This document shows, one piece after another, positions 43,300 through 55,170 of a stretch of DNA of 64,000 bases. The notes under the pieces are model-generated. The model ran no database searches and was not told the origin of the DNA. It saw nothing but the letters and a program-made list of their open reading frames with translations. Origin of the DNA: Rana temporaria (lineage: Eukaryota; Chordata; Amphibia; Anura; Ranidae); contig NC_053492.1 of NCBI RefSeq assembly GCF_905171775.1, forward strand, positions 186,278,778 to 186,342,777. Reading direction: 5' to 3'. Position 1 is the stretch's first letter, and the number at the start of each line of letters is the position of its first letter. Made by a program: the position numbers and the translations under genes.

Positions 43300-43987
43300 C
43301 AAATTCAGATGGTCTTTTTTCACCACTTATTCAGTCCAATCCAGACAAGTCAAATAAATTCTTAAAAGACATTGGGGAGTCCTCCGGAGCGATGGGTTCC
43401 TTGGACCGGTACTGCCAGAACAGGCTGGGGTTATCTTCAGGGGTGCTAGGTCCATTCAGGGACAGATTGCGCCCAATATCATAGACTCCCTCAAACGTGT
43501 TTCTTTCTTTCAAGATTGAAAAGGCTATTTTCCTTGTCGCAAGTGCAATGTTTGTTTGCATAATACCAGTGGTAGATGTAAAAGTGAGACTTTTCAGTCA
43601 ACAACTACACTACGGGTATATCAAATGAAGCATTTCACTACATGTGCAAAACAATACATAGTTTACCTTTTGACTTGCCCATGCAAAAGGCAATATGTTG
43701 GGCGTACAATTAGGACTTTCACCGTCAGGGGGAGTGAACATATATCCAATATTAAGAGTGGCAAGACCAACCACAGTGTCTCTCGCCATTATTTAGAACA
43801 TCATGATCGTGACCCTACAGAGACACAATTTTTGGTGATCGACCAATTTGTTTCTCACTGGAGGGGAGAGTGCCATATACAAGGAGTATCCTGCCTTGAA
43901 ACATATTGGATATATGAACTCCACACTTATGAGCCATTTGGTATAAATGTGGAGTGGGATATAAACTCTTTCATTCATTTGGCTTAA
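43300..43987 (+). pseudogene. Penelope-like GIY-YIG endonuclease domain
   Basis: 43300-43555 holds broken linker coding, including a CRKCNVC zinc-like cluster near 43540. From 43556 a 143-codon open frame carries the GIY-YIG domain: IVYLL (residues 35-39) and YVGRT (47-51) for the GIY and YIG parts, a conserved arginine and histidine in VRGSEH, and the catalytic-type glutamate in CLETYWIYEL (E115). It ends at the TAA at 43985-43987. In PLEs this nuclease nicks DNA for target-primed synthesis. The domain looks intact although the RT is not. Confidence 0.87.
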
Positions 43988-45036
43988 TGTTTTGACCCAT
44001 CCATGTTTGTTCCACATTTAGTACAACAACTTTTTTTGGTCCCTTCTAGTCCATGGGGCCAATGTTGCTAATGAGTACCGACTACCCCTTACCTGATTCA
44101 TGTGCACCTTTTTGTTTAATTTTATTGCATTTTATTAATCTATTGTTATTATCCTTTTCAGTATGGCAAATGTTGGTATTTATTTTACTAGCACTTGTCA
44201 TGCTTATGTTTATTTAACATCAAGCTTCGCGGCTCTCTTTAGGTGTAGCTAGGGTGATTTTGTTTTCTTCCACAAGATGGCGCCGACGTTATCACCTATT
44301 ACCACGTTCGGAGATGTCCCCTGAAGCGTCTTTTATGGGCTCAGTGCGCTGTATATACTCTCTATTAGAGTTTCCCTGTATGGGCGCTGCATCCCTGTCT
44401 GCTGGGCCGCGCGATCGTCGTGACGTCAAATGTGCGTCATGGCGTCACGCGATGTCGGACGTGGTTCGGCCAGAGGTGTTTATGCATGCCGCGGCTTTTA
44501 GTGGCTGCAATGTGATAGACAATGCCTGCCTGTTCAGGGCAGACATGTTATTTCCAGGCGCACTTCACCTCGTTTTGGCCAGCGCAAACTTAACATCGGC
44601 CAATATCCTATGGGGCAGTATCCGAATTACAGGGATCGTGGAGAATGACCTTTTGTGCAGACAGCACATGTCCCATGGGATATTCAGGGCTTAGGTCCCG
44701 CCAATGGGGAGGGATGAGTGTACATTGGGGTGTTGCATCACCACAGTCCTCTCCTCCTCCTGATTTTGGCAGGCTTTTTTGCAGTCCCGATTGGCCCCCG
44801 CTGTGTTCACTTTTCACTTTACTGTCATTTCACTGTCATCATTTGACCTGGGAAGTTTTCTCAGCGCCGATTCCGATTGGTTCAAGGTTTGGGGGATGTC
44901 ACGCCCACTTGATCAGGTGGCGGACTTCCTCCAATTAGGTGTCAGCATTAGAAATTATACTGATTGGCTAGATTTTAGTTATGTTTGGAGTGTTTATTAT
45001 AAAGGTAAGGCAATTTCTGGGAGCAGGTTGATGCCC

Positions 45037-45070
45037 CAGTTGAAGTACTTTTGTACGAAACACGTCGGGC
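45037..45070 (+). ncRNA. Degenerate hammerhead-ribozyme-like motif of the PLE
   Basis: CAGTTGA (two changes from the CTGATGA core) is followed by AGTACTTTTGTAC, a perfect 4-bp stem, and GAAAC at 45057-45061. PLEs are known to carry hammerhead motifs of this minimal form. With two core changes it is probably inactive. Confidence 0.45.
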
Positions 45071-45752
45071 TTGGTACACAACTCCACTTATTGCCCTTTT
45101 TTAAACATATTTTGTATTGTGATCACTTTTAAGTTTTGTTGGTATTTCAATAAACCCACATTAACCTGCGTCGGAGCACCTCCTCTTTTTTCCCCTTTCT
45201 TCCATGTTGTGGTTGATTGAGTTGCTGTTTGGAGGTTTTTTCCATCATGCCATCCTTCAGTCCTGAAAAGGAATCCTAGATTGGAGGTCACTTCATCATC
45301 ATCTGAGGACCACAGGGATATCCAGTGAACCCAGAATACCTTTGAGGCCGGGATTTCCTTTAAACGAGTTGCCATCTGCGATTTGTGTGGTTTATCCAGA
45401 GTCTTCATACCAGTTAATGCGAATTGCCATTGGGATTTCACACGCTCTAACGATCTGCCTAATATGTAGTTCCACCGGTTCCGGTAAGAGTACTCTCCCT
45501 TACTCCTTTGCAAGAAGGCTTATGAGATGACCCTTATTGTTACACGTCTGATTTGATTATCACATTCCATGGTCTTTTGAATGGACTTTATGTGGACTTA
45601 TTTATTTATGTCTCACTTTTTGCAAATTGAGGCACATCTCAATTTGTGCGATTTGGTCTCTCTTATTTTCAGCGCTGCATTTTAATTATAGTTATAATAA
45701 TAATAATATTGACCAGAAAAGAAACCGTGTAAATTGCTGTGCTCCTACAGGT

Positions 45753-45832
45753 GTTAAAGTGATTGTAAAGTCTCCTTTTTTTTAAAAAATAACAAACATA
45801 TTATACTTACCTGCTCTCTGCAGTGGTTTTAT
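45753..45832. mobile_element. End fragment of TTAA-type MITE
   Basis: TTAAAGTGATTGTAAAGTCT resembles the left end at 40992; only about 80 bases before LINE sequence begins. Confidence 0.45.
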
Positions 45833-46385
45833 TTTCTCGCATACGTGTTGAGGACTGTTTCCTTGTGTGCACTTGTGGGTGAGACAGAGGGTCTTGAATG
45901 TAATCCGATCCTTTATGGTTAGCCAATGAAGGGTTCTCAGTGAAGGGGTGATGGATTCCCAGGGTTTTTCCCCGTTACCAGTCTTGCTGCCATGTTCTGG
46001 ATGACTTGTAGGCGCGAAATCTGGTATTTAGGTAGTCCTATGTAGAGGGAGTTTGCATAGTTGAGTCGGGAATTGATGATTGTTCCAACTACTACTGCTA
46101 TTTCCTCTTCTGGGATGAAGGGGATGAGTCTACGCAGCAGGCGGAGGAGATGGTGCGATCCGCTGACTACTGATCCTATTTGTGCATCCATCTACATCGC
46201 CGATTCAAAGATGACTCTGAGACTTTTGACTTTGGTGCTCGGTGCTGTCCAAGGATTGTGGGTGGTGTCCATGAAGTCTTAGTCTTTTGTCTTTCGGTTT
46301 GCGTGGAGGAGAAGAAGTTCTGTTTTGGATCCATTGAGTTTAAGGGAGCTCTCAGTCATCTAATCATCGATCAATGCTGAGCGTA
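45833..46385 (-). mobile_element. L2-like LINE fragment (RT C-terminus)
   Basis: On the minus strand, remnants read KLNGSKTELLLLHA, then a block around EEIAVVVGTIINSRLNYANS, YIGLPKYQISRLQVIQN and MAARLV, then LRTLHWLTIKDRITFK. This is the end of a Jockey/L2-group reverse transcriptase. Several frame breaks are present. It ends next to the piggyBac remnant. Confidence 0.82.
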
Positions 46386-46389
46386 TATT

Positions 46390-47014
46390 TCTCAAGCACC
46401 GAATACCAATGACTGTAAACAGAGCTGGACGTCAGGCTGCTGGCGTTGTGAACCCGGAACGCCTGACTGGTCGTCACTTTATGGACCACATTCCACCAAT
46501 GGAAAAGAAGTCTTCACCCACAAGGATGTGTGTGGTTTGCTGCTCTAAGGGTGATGACACTGGAAGGAAAATCAGAAAAGGAACCAGGTTCTATTGTCCT
46601 GATTGTGATGTCGGACTGTGTGCTGTCCCATGTTTCAAAATGTACCATACCTGAGACGTTTACTGAAGCAATATGACTAGTAATATTGCACCCTTGTTTG
46701 GCCAAAAAAATCTGTGTTTTTGATTTGATTGACTAGAATTTTTTTAATTGATTGACTAAAATTTATCGAATAAAAAGTATTATTATTATATTATTAATTG
46801 TTATTATTTATAGTTGTTTATTATATTATAATTTATGATTTTGTGTTTCAAACTTTATCATGCACGATATGTCTACTAGACTCTTGTTTGGACAGATTTA
46901 AGTGAGTTATTCCTAAGAATTACAGTCCTACAATATAAAACGCCAAAATTTCATGCAAAATAATTGTACCGCTTTCTGCATTTAAAATCTGACATAATCA
47001 TACCACCAGGGAGG
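46390..47014 (+). mobile_element. piggyBac transposon 3' end
   Basis: Contains the transposase C-terminus followed by an AT-rich 3' UTR and the terminal sequence ATCATACCACCAGGGAGG, ending at TTAA (47015-47018). From about 46880 on it matches the left part of the MITE at 30464 (complement) and the right part of 58445. The 5' two thirds are missing; LINE sequence lies directly upstream. Confidence 0.87.
46409..46654 (+). pseudogene. piggyBac-type transposase, C-terminal cysteine-rich domain
   Basis: The frame reads ERLTGRHF, then IPPMEKK, then a zinc-ribbon-like cluster C-V-V-C-C-S-K-G, YCPDCDVGLC and PCFKMYHT with a stop right after. PiggyBac family transposases end in this way (RLTGRHF, CVVC, YCPDC, PCFKIYHT), and the cluster binds terminal repeat DNA. 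The catalytic DDD domain is absent, so this is a non-functional remnant. The apparent ATG start is not the true one. Confidence 0.88.
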
Positions 47015-47018
47015 TTAA

Positions 47019-47167
47019 TCATGAACAGTTGCAGCATTGTGTGCAGATTTTTTTGAGGCTTAATTTCTTCTATACAGATTTTGTCAATTGGAGACAGAGG
47101 TCCACCTTTACTGGTGGGGTGCAACCTTGAAGTATAAGGGGGAATTATTTTGTGACCGTTCCTGATA
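47019..47167. other. Short spacer
   Basis: Between the piggyBac TTAA and the Tc1 TA target. No feature. Confidence 0.4.
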
Positions 47168-47169
47168 TA

Positions 47170-48143
47170 CAGTACAGACCAAAAGTTTGGACACACCTTC
47201 TCATTCAAAGAGTTTTCTTTATTTTCATGACTATGAAAATTGTAGATTCACACTGAAGGCATCAAAACTATGAATTAACACATGTGGAATTATACATAAC
47301 AAAAAAGTGTGAAACAACTGAAAATATATTTCATATTCTAGGTTCTTTTAAAGTAGCCACCTTTTGCTTTGATTACTGCTTGGCACACTCTTGGCATTCT
47401 CTTGATGAGCTTCAAGAGGTAGTCACCTGGCGCAGCACCCCATCACTCTCCTTTTATGGTCAAATAGCCCTTACACAGCCTGGAGGTGTGTTTGGGGTCA
47501 TTGTCCTGTTGAAAAATAAATGATGGTCCAACAAAACGCAAACCGGATGGAATAGCATGCCGCTGCAAGATGCTGTGGTAGCCATGCTGGTTCAGTATGC
47601 CTTAAATTTTGATTAAATCCCCAACAGTGTCACCAGCAAAGCACCCCCACACCATCACACCTCCTCCTCCATGCTTCAAGGTGGGAACCAGGCATGTAGA
47701 GTCCATCCATTCACCTTTTCTGCGTCGCACAAAGACACGGGGGTTGGAACCAAAGATCTCAAGTTTGGACTCATCAGACCAAAGCACAGATTTCCACTGG
47801 TCTAATGTCCATTCCTTGTGTTCTTTAGCCCAAACAAGTCTCTTCTGCTTGTTGCCTTTCTTTAGCAGTGGTTTCCTAGCAGATATTCTACCATGAAGGC
47901 CTGATTCACATAGTCTCCTCTTAACAGTTCTAGAGATGTGTCTGCTGCAAAAGGTGGCTACTTTGAAGAACCTAGAATATGAAATATATTTTCAGTTGTT
48001 TCACACTTTTTTGTTATGTATAATTCCACATGTGTTAATTCATAGTTTTGATGCCTTCAGTGTGAATCTACAATTTTCATAGTCATGAAAATAAAGAAAA
48101 CTCTTTGATTGAGAAGGTGTGTCCAAACTTTTGGTCTGTACTG
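47170..48143 (-). mobile_element. Tc1-like transposon, internally deleted, ~200-bp TIRs
   Basis: Ends CAGTACAGACCAAAAGTTTG and complement, flanked by TA (47168-47169, 48144-48145). The TIRs run about 200 bases (47170-47365 and 47940-48143) and are nearly identical. Between them lies part of a transposase gene on the minus strand. Confidence 0.92.
47350..47935 (-). pseudogene. Tc1-like transposase fragment lacking the catalytic glutamate region
   Basis: On -, SVLWSDESKLEIFG (first catalytic D) is followed by VFVRRRKGEWMDSTC, HGGGGVMVWGCFAGDTVGDL, then QQDNDPKHTSRLCKGYL (second D). The reading then jumps to PGDYLLKLIKRMPRVCQAVI near the C-terminus. About 50 residues containing the QSPDLNPIE-type block are gone, so the last catalytic residue is missing. 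A stop interrupts just after the GDLIKI stretch, and the N-terminal DNA-binding region is also absent. Confidence 0.88.
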
Positions 48144-48145
48144 TA

Positions 48146-49862
48146 CCTGTCCTACTACATTTGTCGAAAAAAACAAGCCAGGTATAGAAAACGCTGGAAT
48201 CCTTATATTTACCTCTTTAAAGATGTTAAACAATTCGCTTTGGCTGTTAGTTTAATTGTTGAAATCATCTAACATCTCACCGTGTGGTACCCAAAGCAGG
48301 ATACAGGCATTCTCATGTGAAAAGCAGGTTAGCATGATCCAGTGCTTAGGGATAAAACAGGTGCTGTAAGAGTGGGTGGTCAGAGGAAGGAGCAGACTCG
48401 GTAGGCTGTCAATTATCAGCATTAGCCTTGAAGTTCTAATTAGCTATGTTTGTGCAGTGTCTCAATTACTTCCAGTCCTACTCCTGGCTGCTACAAAAAG
48501 ATTGTGGGCCACTTCTGGCAGGAACCTGGGCTTTAATGCACACAGATAAAGACGACATTTCCTAATGACTAATATCTTTCTCATTGGGTTCCAGTATACT
48601 CACATGGGAATCCTATCATTTTGTAATTCCTGCTGTTCACTTTTCCTGCTTTTAAGATCAAACAGAGAAAGTCTTCATCCGGCTTCACTTGAGCATAAAG
48701 TACTGCAATATAAAACCGTTGAATTTATTAGAGTTAACTGTTTTGCACCATCAATTTTATCAGACCTTGACCCAGCTGGTAATCATTCCACTACCGGAGA
48801 CCCCAAGGGTTTAAAATTGTGTTGTATATAAAAAGTAAAAAATATTTTTTTAAAGTAATGTATAATCTTGATTTGTATAATACAGTATATTCTAGTAAAT
48901 AATTTGTTTTAGATAGAAATGCAGAACATTTCAGCTCAATGTGTATTTAAAGCCATACATTTTGGATAGAGTGGGACAGGATTAAACCCTTAACAGGTTT
49001 TAATTAACTTCTACATCCCCAATAAGGGGAATCATCCTCTCAAAGATCACAACAGAGACTCTAAAATCAGAATTTATTTGTTATTACTAACAACTTGAAG
49101 ATTTCCTGTTGTGAGATTCGAGGATGAATTTCTCCACAATGCCCCTAGCTAAAAATTAATGGGGACTACAAATGACTGAAGTTGGGGGAAGGTCACCTCC
49201 CAGAGGTGTGTGTATTTTCCCCAGTTGTCAGGGAAGTGGGGTAAGCGTACATCCCCGGGTGGGGGGGGGTACAGAGAATCCTAGCTAATGACTAGGAGGC
49301 ACTGAGTAGCACTGTACCTTACCAGGGACATCGGTCCCATTGTGGCTACAGGATGGCACTCTCCTCCTCTTATCTCGCTGAGCTCGGTTACCATTCCATA
49401 CACACAGCACAGACACTTCCCCATCCTGGGCTGTTCTCACCCCGTGCTCCTCTCCATTCAGAAAATGTCTCACAGCTTCTCCCCAGCCAGAACGGAGGGG
49501 TGTGGACTGTGAAAGGCAAAGTGGAAGCCCAGTACTGGAGCCTAGCTGTGGGGCCCTAGGGCAGATCGGAGCTGGACTTTGTGAAGGATATGATAATATA
49601 ACAGGGAGGCTTCAGGGGCCCCCTGGAGCTAGGGGTGGGGATGCAATGGTGACCCCTGCAACCCCTTATGCTATGCCCATGGCACCGGTTCAATTCAATG
49701 TATATACTCTTATCAGTGCACCCCAATGTTTTAAAACATTTTTATATGAATAAGTAGTGGCTGAATGCCAAGGACCAATCGCAAGTGCAACCTTTGTGAC
49801 CCTGGTAGTTCCACCATTGGACTGTGAGTAGTTTTTTTTACCATTTTATTATTTTTTTTTAT

Positions 49863-49867
<5 letters not shown>
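48146..49867. other. No gene recognised
   Basis: About 1.7 kb with a G-run near 49260 and otherwise no supported coding, RNA or repeat feature. The GC-richer part from 49270 may belong to an unresolved DNA transposon. Confidence 0.35.

Positions 49868-49948
<81 letters not shown>
49868..49948. repeat. (AT)n microsatellite
   Basis: About 40 uninterrupted AT dinucleotides. Confidence 0.98.
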
Positions 49949-49950
<2 letters not shown>

Positions 49951-49951
<1 letters not shown>

Positions 49952-51215
49952 AGCAACCAAGTTGGGGGGACTTTGATGAAATATCAGGGGTCTAAACAGA
50001 CCTCTGATGTTTCACCTTTCAGAGAAAAGAGATTGAGGACATCAATTTCCATCTCTACATCCTCAGCTGTACAGAATAAATGGACAGGCCTCCCGTTCAC
50101 TCACAAGCAGTACCTATCACTAACTCTATTAATACAGACAAGGAAGGGGCCAGTAAATGACACATTTACTGACTCCTTCCCTGCTCTCCATCCTGACAGA
50201 TTTCCCTGCAGCGGCCAGCAGAAGAAGGGAGGGCAGAATTCGGCAGAGCTGCCGACAGGGGGGTGGGGCGCACAGGGGGGGGGCGGGAGAAAGGACAGGG
50301 GCAGAAGGGGGAGCATTAAGAAGCTAAATAGGAAGGGCAGCAGGGGAAGTGGCATATGAAGGAATCAATCCCCCCTGCAGCTGCTGAATGCCTGCGGAAG
50401 GGAGAGTAGGAGAAGCGGGCATTGAGCAGCTGTAAGAAGGAGGGGATTGGTTCATTTATATGACGCCACCTCTCTTATCCAGGTGAACAGGGGGGCCTGT
50501 GTGCAGCCCCCTGGAGCATCAGGCAGGGTCGCAATTGTGACTCCTGGGACCAGGGGAGGGCTGGCAGCCTTAGGCCTGGGGGGCAAGTCAAGTGGCCTAT
50601 TGAACCGCCGAATCAGCTCACCACCCATGGCCCATATGGTTTTTCAATGTAGCCTCACCAGTGCCCATCAGTGCAGCCAACTCCAGTGCCCATCAATGCA
50701 GCCTGATCACTGGGACAGGTTACATGGGGTGTATGGGGGGAGAAATGGGGGTCAGCGTCTCTCACCTCAGTTCTCAGCTCAGTAAGTCATTGCATGCCGC
50801 CTCCTGGGGGGGTAATGCTCCTGGTCCTGGGGTCAAGTTGCAGCCAGCGCTCAGTCCTGCAGCCATGCGTCCCTACTACCTGGCATGCCCTGCCTCTGTC
50901 TGTTTCCAAGAATCCAGTCCCAGGGAGTTGTAGTTTCCTCTGCACTGCTCTGTTTTCCACCCACAGGGAGCTTGAGCGTGGACTACAACTCTTGGAATGC
51001 AACAGCTAGTGGTCGGCCCTACTTCCAAGACCAGAATAAAAAATAAAATGGTAGCAGGCATTTTGAACATAAGTTAGGGTGGCCTGGGAGGCAATTGCCA
51101 CCCTGCCCCCTGGCCCAGCCCTCCCCTGCCTGGGACCCCTGTAGGCTTGCCCCTGCTTGGAGCATCCAGTACTTACCAATTAAATAGGCAGGCTCAGCTT
51201 CCTGCTTTGCAAGTG
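49951..51215. other. GC-rich repeat-derived region, ends unresolved
   Basis: Parts resemble the hAT MITE at 60431 (GCTCTCCATCCTGACAG versus GCTCTCCATTCTGAAA; CCTCTCTTATCCAGG versus CCTCTCCTGTCCAGG). A short degenerate tandem of AGTGCCCATCAATGCAGCC occurs at about 50651-50705. Probably one or more hAT-type elements, but I cannot fix boundaries. Confidence 0.4.
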
Positions 51216-51218
51216 TTA

Positions 51219-51666
51219 AGCCTTGTACACACGGTCGGACATCCGACAAATTTTCCCTTGGATTTTTGTCCGAAGTGATTTGTTCGGTCACACCCATAGC
51301 ATACACACGCTCTGACTTTTCTGAAAACTTTTCTAAAACTTTACCAACATCACGTGGTTTTTCTGCTCTTTTCTCCTCTTTATCGCCACCCTTTGGTTAA
51401 CTTCTGCTATTGTTGGTTGATTTTAAAATTGGTTCTGGGCATGCGTGTTTGTACTTCGGACAAAAGTCCGATGGCTTGCTGTACACACGTTTGGACTAGG
51501 CACCTTCGGACTTTTGTTGTCGTAAAGTTTGTCTGTTTGCAGACCGAACTTTTTGTCCAATGAAACCCGAAAAAGTTGGTCCGATGGAGCGTACACACGA
51601 TCGGACAAATGTGAAAACTTGTTGATTTGAGTTTGTTGGCTGAAAGTCCGACCGTGTGTATGGGCC
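51219..51666. mobile_element. Harbinger-like hairpin MITE, AGCCTTGTACACACGGTCGG family
   Basis: TTA at 51216-51218 and TGA at 51667-51669. Ends AGCCTTGTACACACGGTCGG and CCGACCGTGTGTATGGGCC. The interior repeats TCCGA and TCGGAC blocks and contains ACACACGATCGGAC. Confidence 0.78.
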
Positions 51667-51837
51667 TGAACACAAAGGTTGTGCTTTACTGTTGCTTCCC
51701 ACAATGCATCACTGAAACCAACTACTTTTGTATCTATTTTAACTGTTGGTAAGCAGAGTACTGAATCACAGAAACCACATACAAGTAGATATATGGAAGT
51801 CATATCAATAATTTATTTAAATCACAAAAAAATACAC

Positions 51838-52542
51838 TGGGCCAGATTCACAAAAGAGATACGACGGCATATCTCTGAGATACGATTGTCGTATCTATGC
51901 GCCTGATTCATAGAATCAGGTTACGCATAGATAGCCCTATGATCCAACAGGTGTAATTGACTTACACCGTCGGATCTTAGGCTGCAATTCTAGGCCGGCC
52001 ACTAGGTGGCGATTCCATTGCGGTCGGCGTAGAATATGCAAATGACTAGTTACGCCGATTCACGAACGTCTGCTTTGCTCGTCGCTCTAAATTTACGTTG
52101 TTTCCGCAGAGAAACGCCGCGTAAATCTAAGGGTGCCCTCTAGGTGGCCTAGCCAATGTTAAGTATGGCCATTGTTCCCGCGTCGAAATTTTAAATTTCA
52201 CGTTGTTTGCGTAAGCAATCCGTGAATGGTGCTGGATGCCATTTACGTTAACGTCGAAACCAATGACGTCCTTGCGACGTCATTTAGCGCAATGCACGTC
52301 GGGTAATTTTATGGACGGAGCATGCGCAGTACGTTCGGCGCGGGAACGCGCCTAATTTAAATGGTGCCCGCCCCATTTGAATTAAGCGGGCTTGTGCCGA
52401 GCGGATTTATGCTACGCCGCCTCAAGTTTACAGGTAAGTGCTTTGTGAATCAGGCACTTACGCTGTAAACTTGCGGCGGTGTAACGTAAATGGGATACGT
52501 TACGCCGCCGCAGCGTAACGCATTTGTATGTGAATCTGGCCA
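51838..52542. mobile_element. Hairpin MITE, GGCCAGATTCACA family
   Basis: Ends GGGCCAGATTCACA and TGTGAATCTGGCC. Contains ATGTTAAGTATGGCCATTGT, and CGTTCGGCGCGGGAACGCGC shared with 17423. The target duplication is not clear here. Confidence 0.8.
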
Positions 52543-52544
52543 AC

Positions 52545-53383
52545 AATTCTTTTAATTAAGCAATACAATTAAAAAGAGTATATACATTTATTAGCCACAC
52601 AGCAGTTAGAAAATGCTTAACTGGATAGCAACCTGGTTCCTCTTCCAATGTCAAGAATAAACTTCTGTTAGACAAAAGTCTTTCTTAAATGAAGAACTAC
52701 ACTTGACTATGCTCACCAATAAAGCTGAAAGTTGCTTGTTTGTTTAAAGTACGAGGCAGTTATGTTAATCCTTGCCCTGTTTGTATTTCTTTAGAATAGC
52801 GTTAAAGAGGCACACACTATAGAAACTTCTTATAGTGTGTAAGGGGAGGATCATGTCTTTGAAGGTTTAGTTTGGTAAGCACTGTGGACAGATGGAACCC
52901 GTTTTGGGAATGAAAGATCTGTTTCTGCTATTTATGATAATTAGCGCAAAGTCATTTTTAGAAGCTTTGGAGTATATTGTGTAATGAAGCTATGTTAAAT
53001 GTATTGTCCTTGCTAGTCTATGAAAGTCTTGGCTCCATTGAGAGCCAGTATCCAGCCTCATGGAAGAAGACAATAAGCTGGACTCAATGTGGATAGCAAG
53101 GGAACGCCTCACCTTGTTCTCTGGGCACATCTTTTCAGGGACTGATTTTCTGGGCTGTAAAAGCTCAGTGATCATTCAGTCAGGTTAAGGAGCCTGCAGT
53201 CTTTTACACGGCAATATGAAGCATTTGGATAATATTTGTATTACAGAGCATACACATTGTGCGGATGGAAGAAGTATAAAATATATCTGATCTGGAATAT
53301 CCATACTGCATAGAGTATGGAATGTAATTGTGGCTGGTGTTGCATAACAGTAGCTTGCTCAAAGCGTGTGTATCATAGAAGTA
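52545..53383. other. No gene recognised
   Basis: AT-rich DNA; no supported feature. Confidence 0.4.
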
Positions 53384-53386
53384 TTA

Positions 53387-53828
53387 TGCCGCGTACACAC
53401 GACCGTTTTTCATGATGAGAAAAATGCAATTTTTTTAATTGGTCGTTAAAAACGGTCGTGTGTAGGCTCCAGAGCATTTTTCTCGACGAGAAAAATGGGC
53501 ATTAAAAATTACGAACCAGCTCTATTTTTTCTCATAATTTTTCTCGTCGTGAAAAATGGCCGTGTGTAGACTTTAAGGACGGGGAAAAAAACGTGCATGC
53601 TCAGAAGCAAGTTATGAGAATGGAAATTTGCATAATCAGCCGAAAGGGTGGCGCCATTCGAATGGAACTTTCCCTTTATAGTGCCGTCGTATGTGTTGTA
53701 TGTCACCGCGCTTTGCTCAAGCATTTTTTATCACGATCGTGTGTATGCAAGGCAGGCTTGAGAGGAATCACGTCGAGAAAAACGTTGTTTTTTTCCATGA
53801 CATGATTAACGGTCGTGTGTACGCAGCA
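53387..53828. mobile_element. Harbinger-like hairpin MITE, TGCCGCGTACACACGACC family
   Basis: Ends TGCCGCGTACACACGACCGT and complement, flanked by TTA and TAA. The interior (TTTTTCTCGTCGTGAAAAAT and partners) differs from the similarly ended copy at 18985, although both carry GTTATGAGA and CATGCTCAGAAGC style blocks. Confidence 0.78.
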
Positions 53829-53831
53829 TAA

Positions 53832-54920
53832 TGCTTTGAAAATAGAAAAATGGTGTTTTACTACTTGCATTTTGGGCAATATGATCTTTTTTGCTGATAT
53901 TCCGAGTGAGGTGAAATGTATTTGCTTGTGTGTAATGAATTACTGCATTTTCGGTAATATTATAGCTAGAATGTGTCCACTAAGTTGTCCTTTATGTTAA
54001 TCATACAGTTCCCCACACCTTCATTCTCCTTAGGTGCTAACAGGCCAGCCCTGCAATGACTAGCACCACTCTACCAATAACAATTTAAAATGAAATAATT
54101 AATTTCCCCAAAATCAGTTGAGGCTCAGTGGCATGACTTCTGGTTGTCTGCTAGTCTAATAAAAACAACACTTATAACCTCCTAGTAATGTATGTCAAAT
54201 TATCTGGACAATTTTGTAATAAATCTAAAAGAGTAAAAGATATAGCCTTTTTAATGACAAATGTGACTAATCAGGTAATAACTAAGGCAGACATATCCAT
54301 AGCAAAGGGGAAAAAAAATATTTTTTTGGCAACAATGGTCTAGTGCATTACCTGGTCACCATGGGGCACGCAATGTTGAATAAAAAATAAAATAAAATAA
54401 AAAAACACCCTAAAAAAAATCCCCAGGTTACTTTATTAAGCAGCTTTTAATACTTTGATGAAACAAAATGAGTTTCTGATCAGTTTAAATAAGGACATTT
54501 AAGGAGGGTAAATGTCCTTGTTTAATTATGTGCCCTTATGCAAGATAAATACAGTTAGAAAAGGTAGTAGAAGTGGGTGGGTAGGGTTTTACTGAGAGTA
54601 TAGTCAACAAAATAAAGCATGGAGACATGGATGGGTGGGGAAATTTTCTGTGAATATTTAAAATTATTTAAATAGCATTTTCAGTTTGCTTTGCTTTAAT
54701 GCCAGGTCTTTCTCACCTAAAAACCCCCAAAAGTTAACTTAACCAGGAAAAGCCTGCTTTCAATTTCAGTGCCATTACAAATTGGTTCTCATTCAGACAT
54801 TGATATAGTAATACTTGACCCCCAGATTGTGGCAGATTCCCAAAGTCTAATCTCTTATTTACCTAATTCACTAAATGTTACCTATTGCAGCTTAATTTTA
54901 ATCATATAACCCAATAAGAG
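53832..54920. other. No gene recognised
   Basis: AT-rich DNA with short A-rich simple sequence near 54380-54410. Confidence 0.4.
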
Positions 54921-54924
54921 TTTT

Positions 54925-55075
54925 AGATTGTAAGCTCTAATGAGCAGGGTCCTCTGATTCCTCCTGTATTGAATTGTATTCTAACTGTACCATCCACCCT
55001 CATATCTTAAAGCACCGTGAAATCTGTTGGTGTTATATAAATCCTGTATAATAATATTAATAATAAAAAGAGTAA
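54925..55075 (+). mobile_element. SINE-like repeat 3' part
   Basis: GATTGTAAGCTCTAATGAGC, AGGGTCCTC and GTTGGTGTTATATAAATCCT followed by a TAATAAT tail match the type of a very common amphibian interspersed repeat. The head is not identified. Confidence 0.5.
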
Positions 55076-55170
55076 AGGAAATGCACAAAAAAAAAAAAAA
55101 ATTGAGCCATATAATTGGCGGCAAAAAAATCAGCACAATCCAGGTCCAAAAACATTGGATCAGATCACTC

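Larger units (their letters stand above)
42720..45705 (+). mobile_element. Penelope-like element (Neptune-type), 5'-truncated
   Basis: A reverse transcriptase end (RYIDDILLLW at 42862-42891) and a C-terminal GIY-YIG endonuclease lie in order on +. This combination defines Penelope-like elements. Downstream, 44000-45705 is long non-coding sequence with a hammerhead-like motif near 45037 and an AATAATAAT end. At 42720-42855 a stretch resembling an inverted copy of the 3' terminal region precedes the coding, a usual PLE rearrangement. Confidence 0.85.

Noticed and set aside
44254..45132. Open frames in the 3' part of the Penelope-like element
   Set aside because: No motif; the region matches the long non-coding part expected after the GIY-YIG stop, and frames are not maintained.
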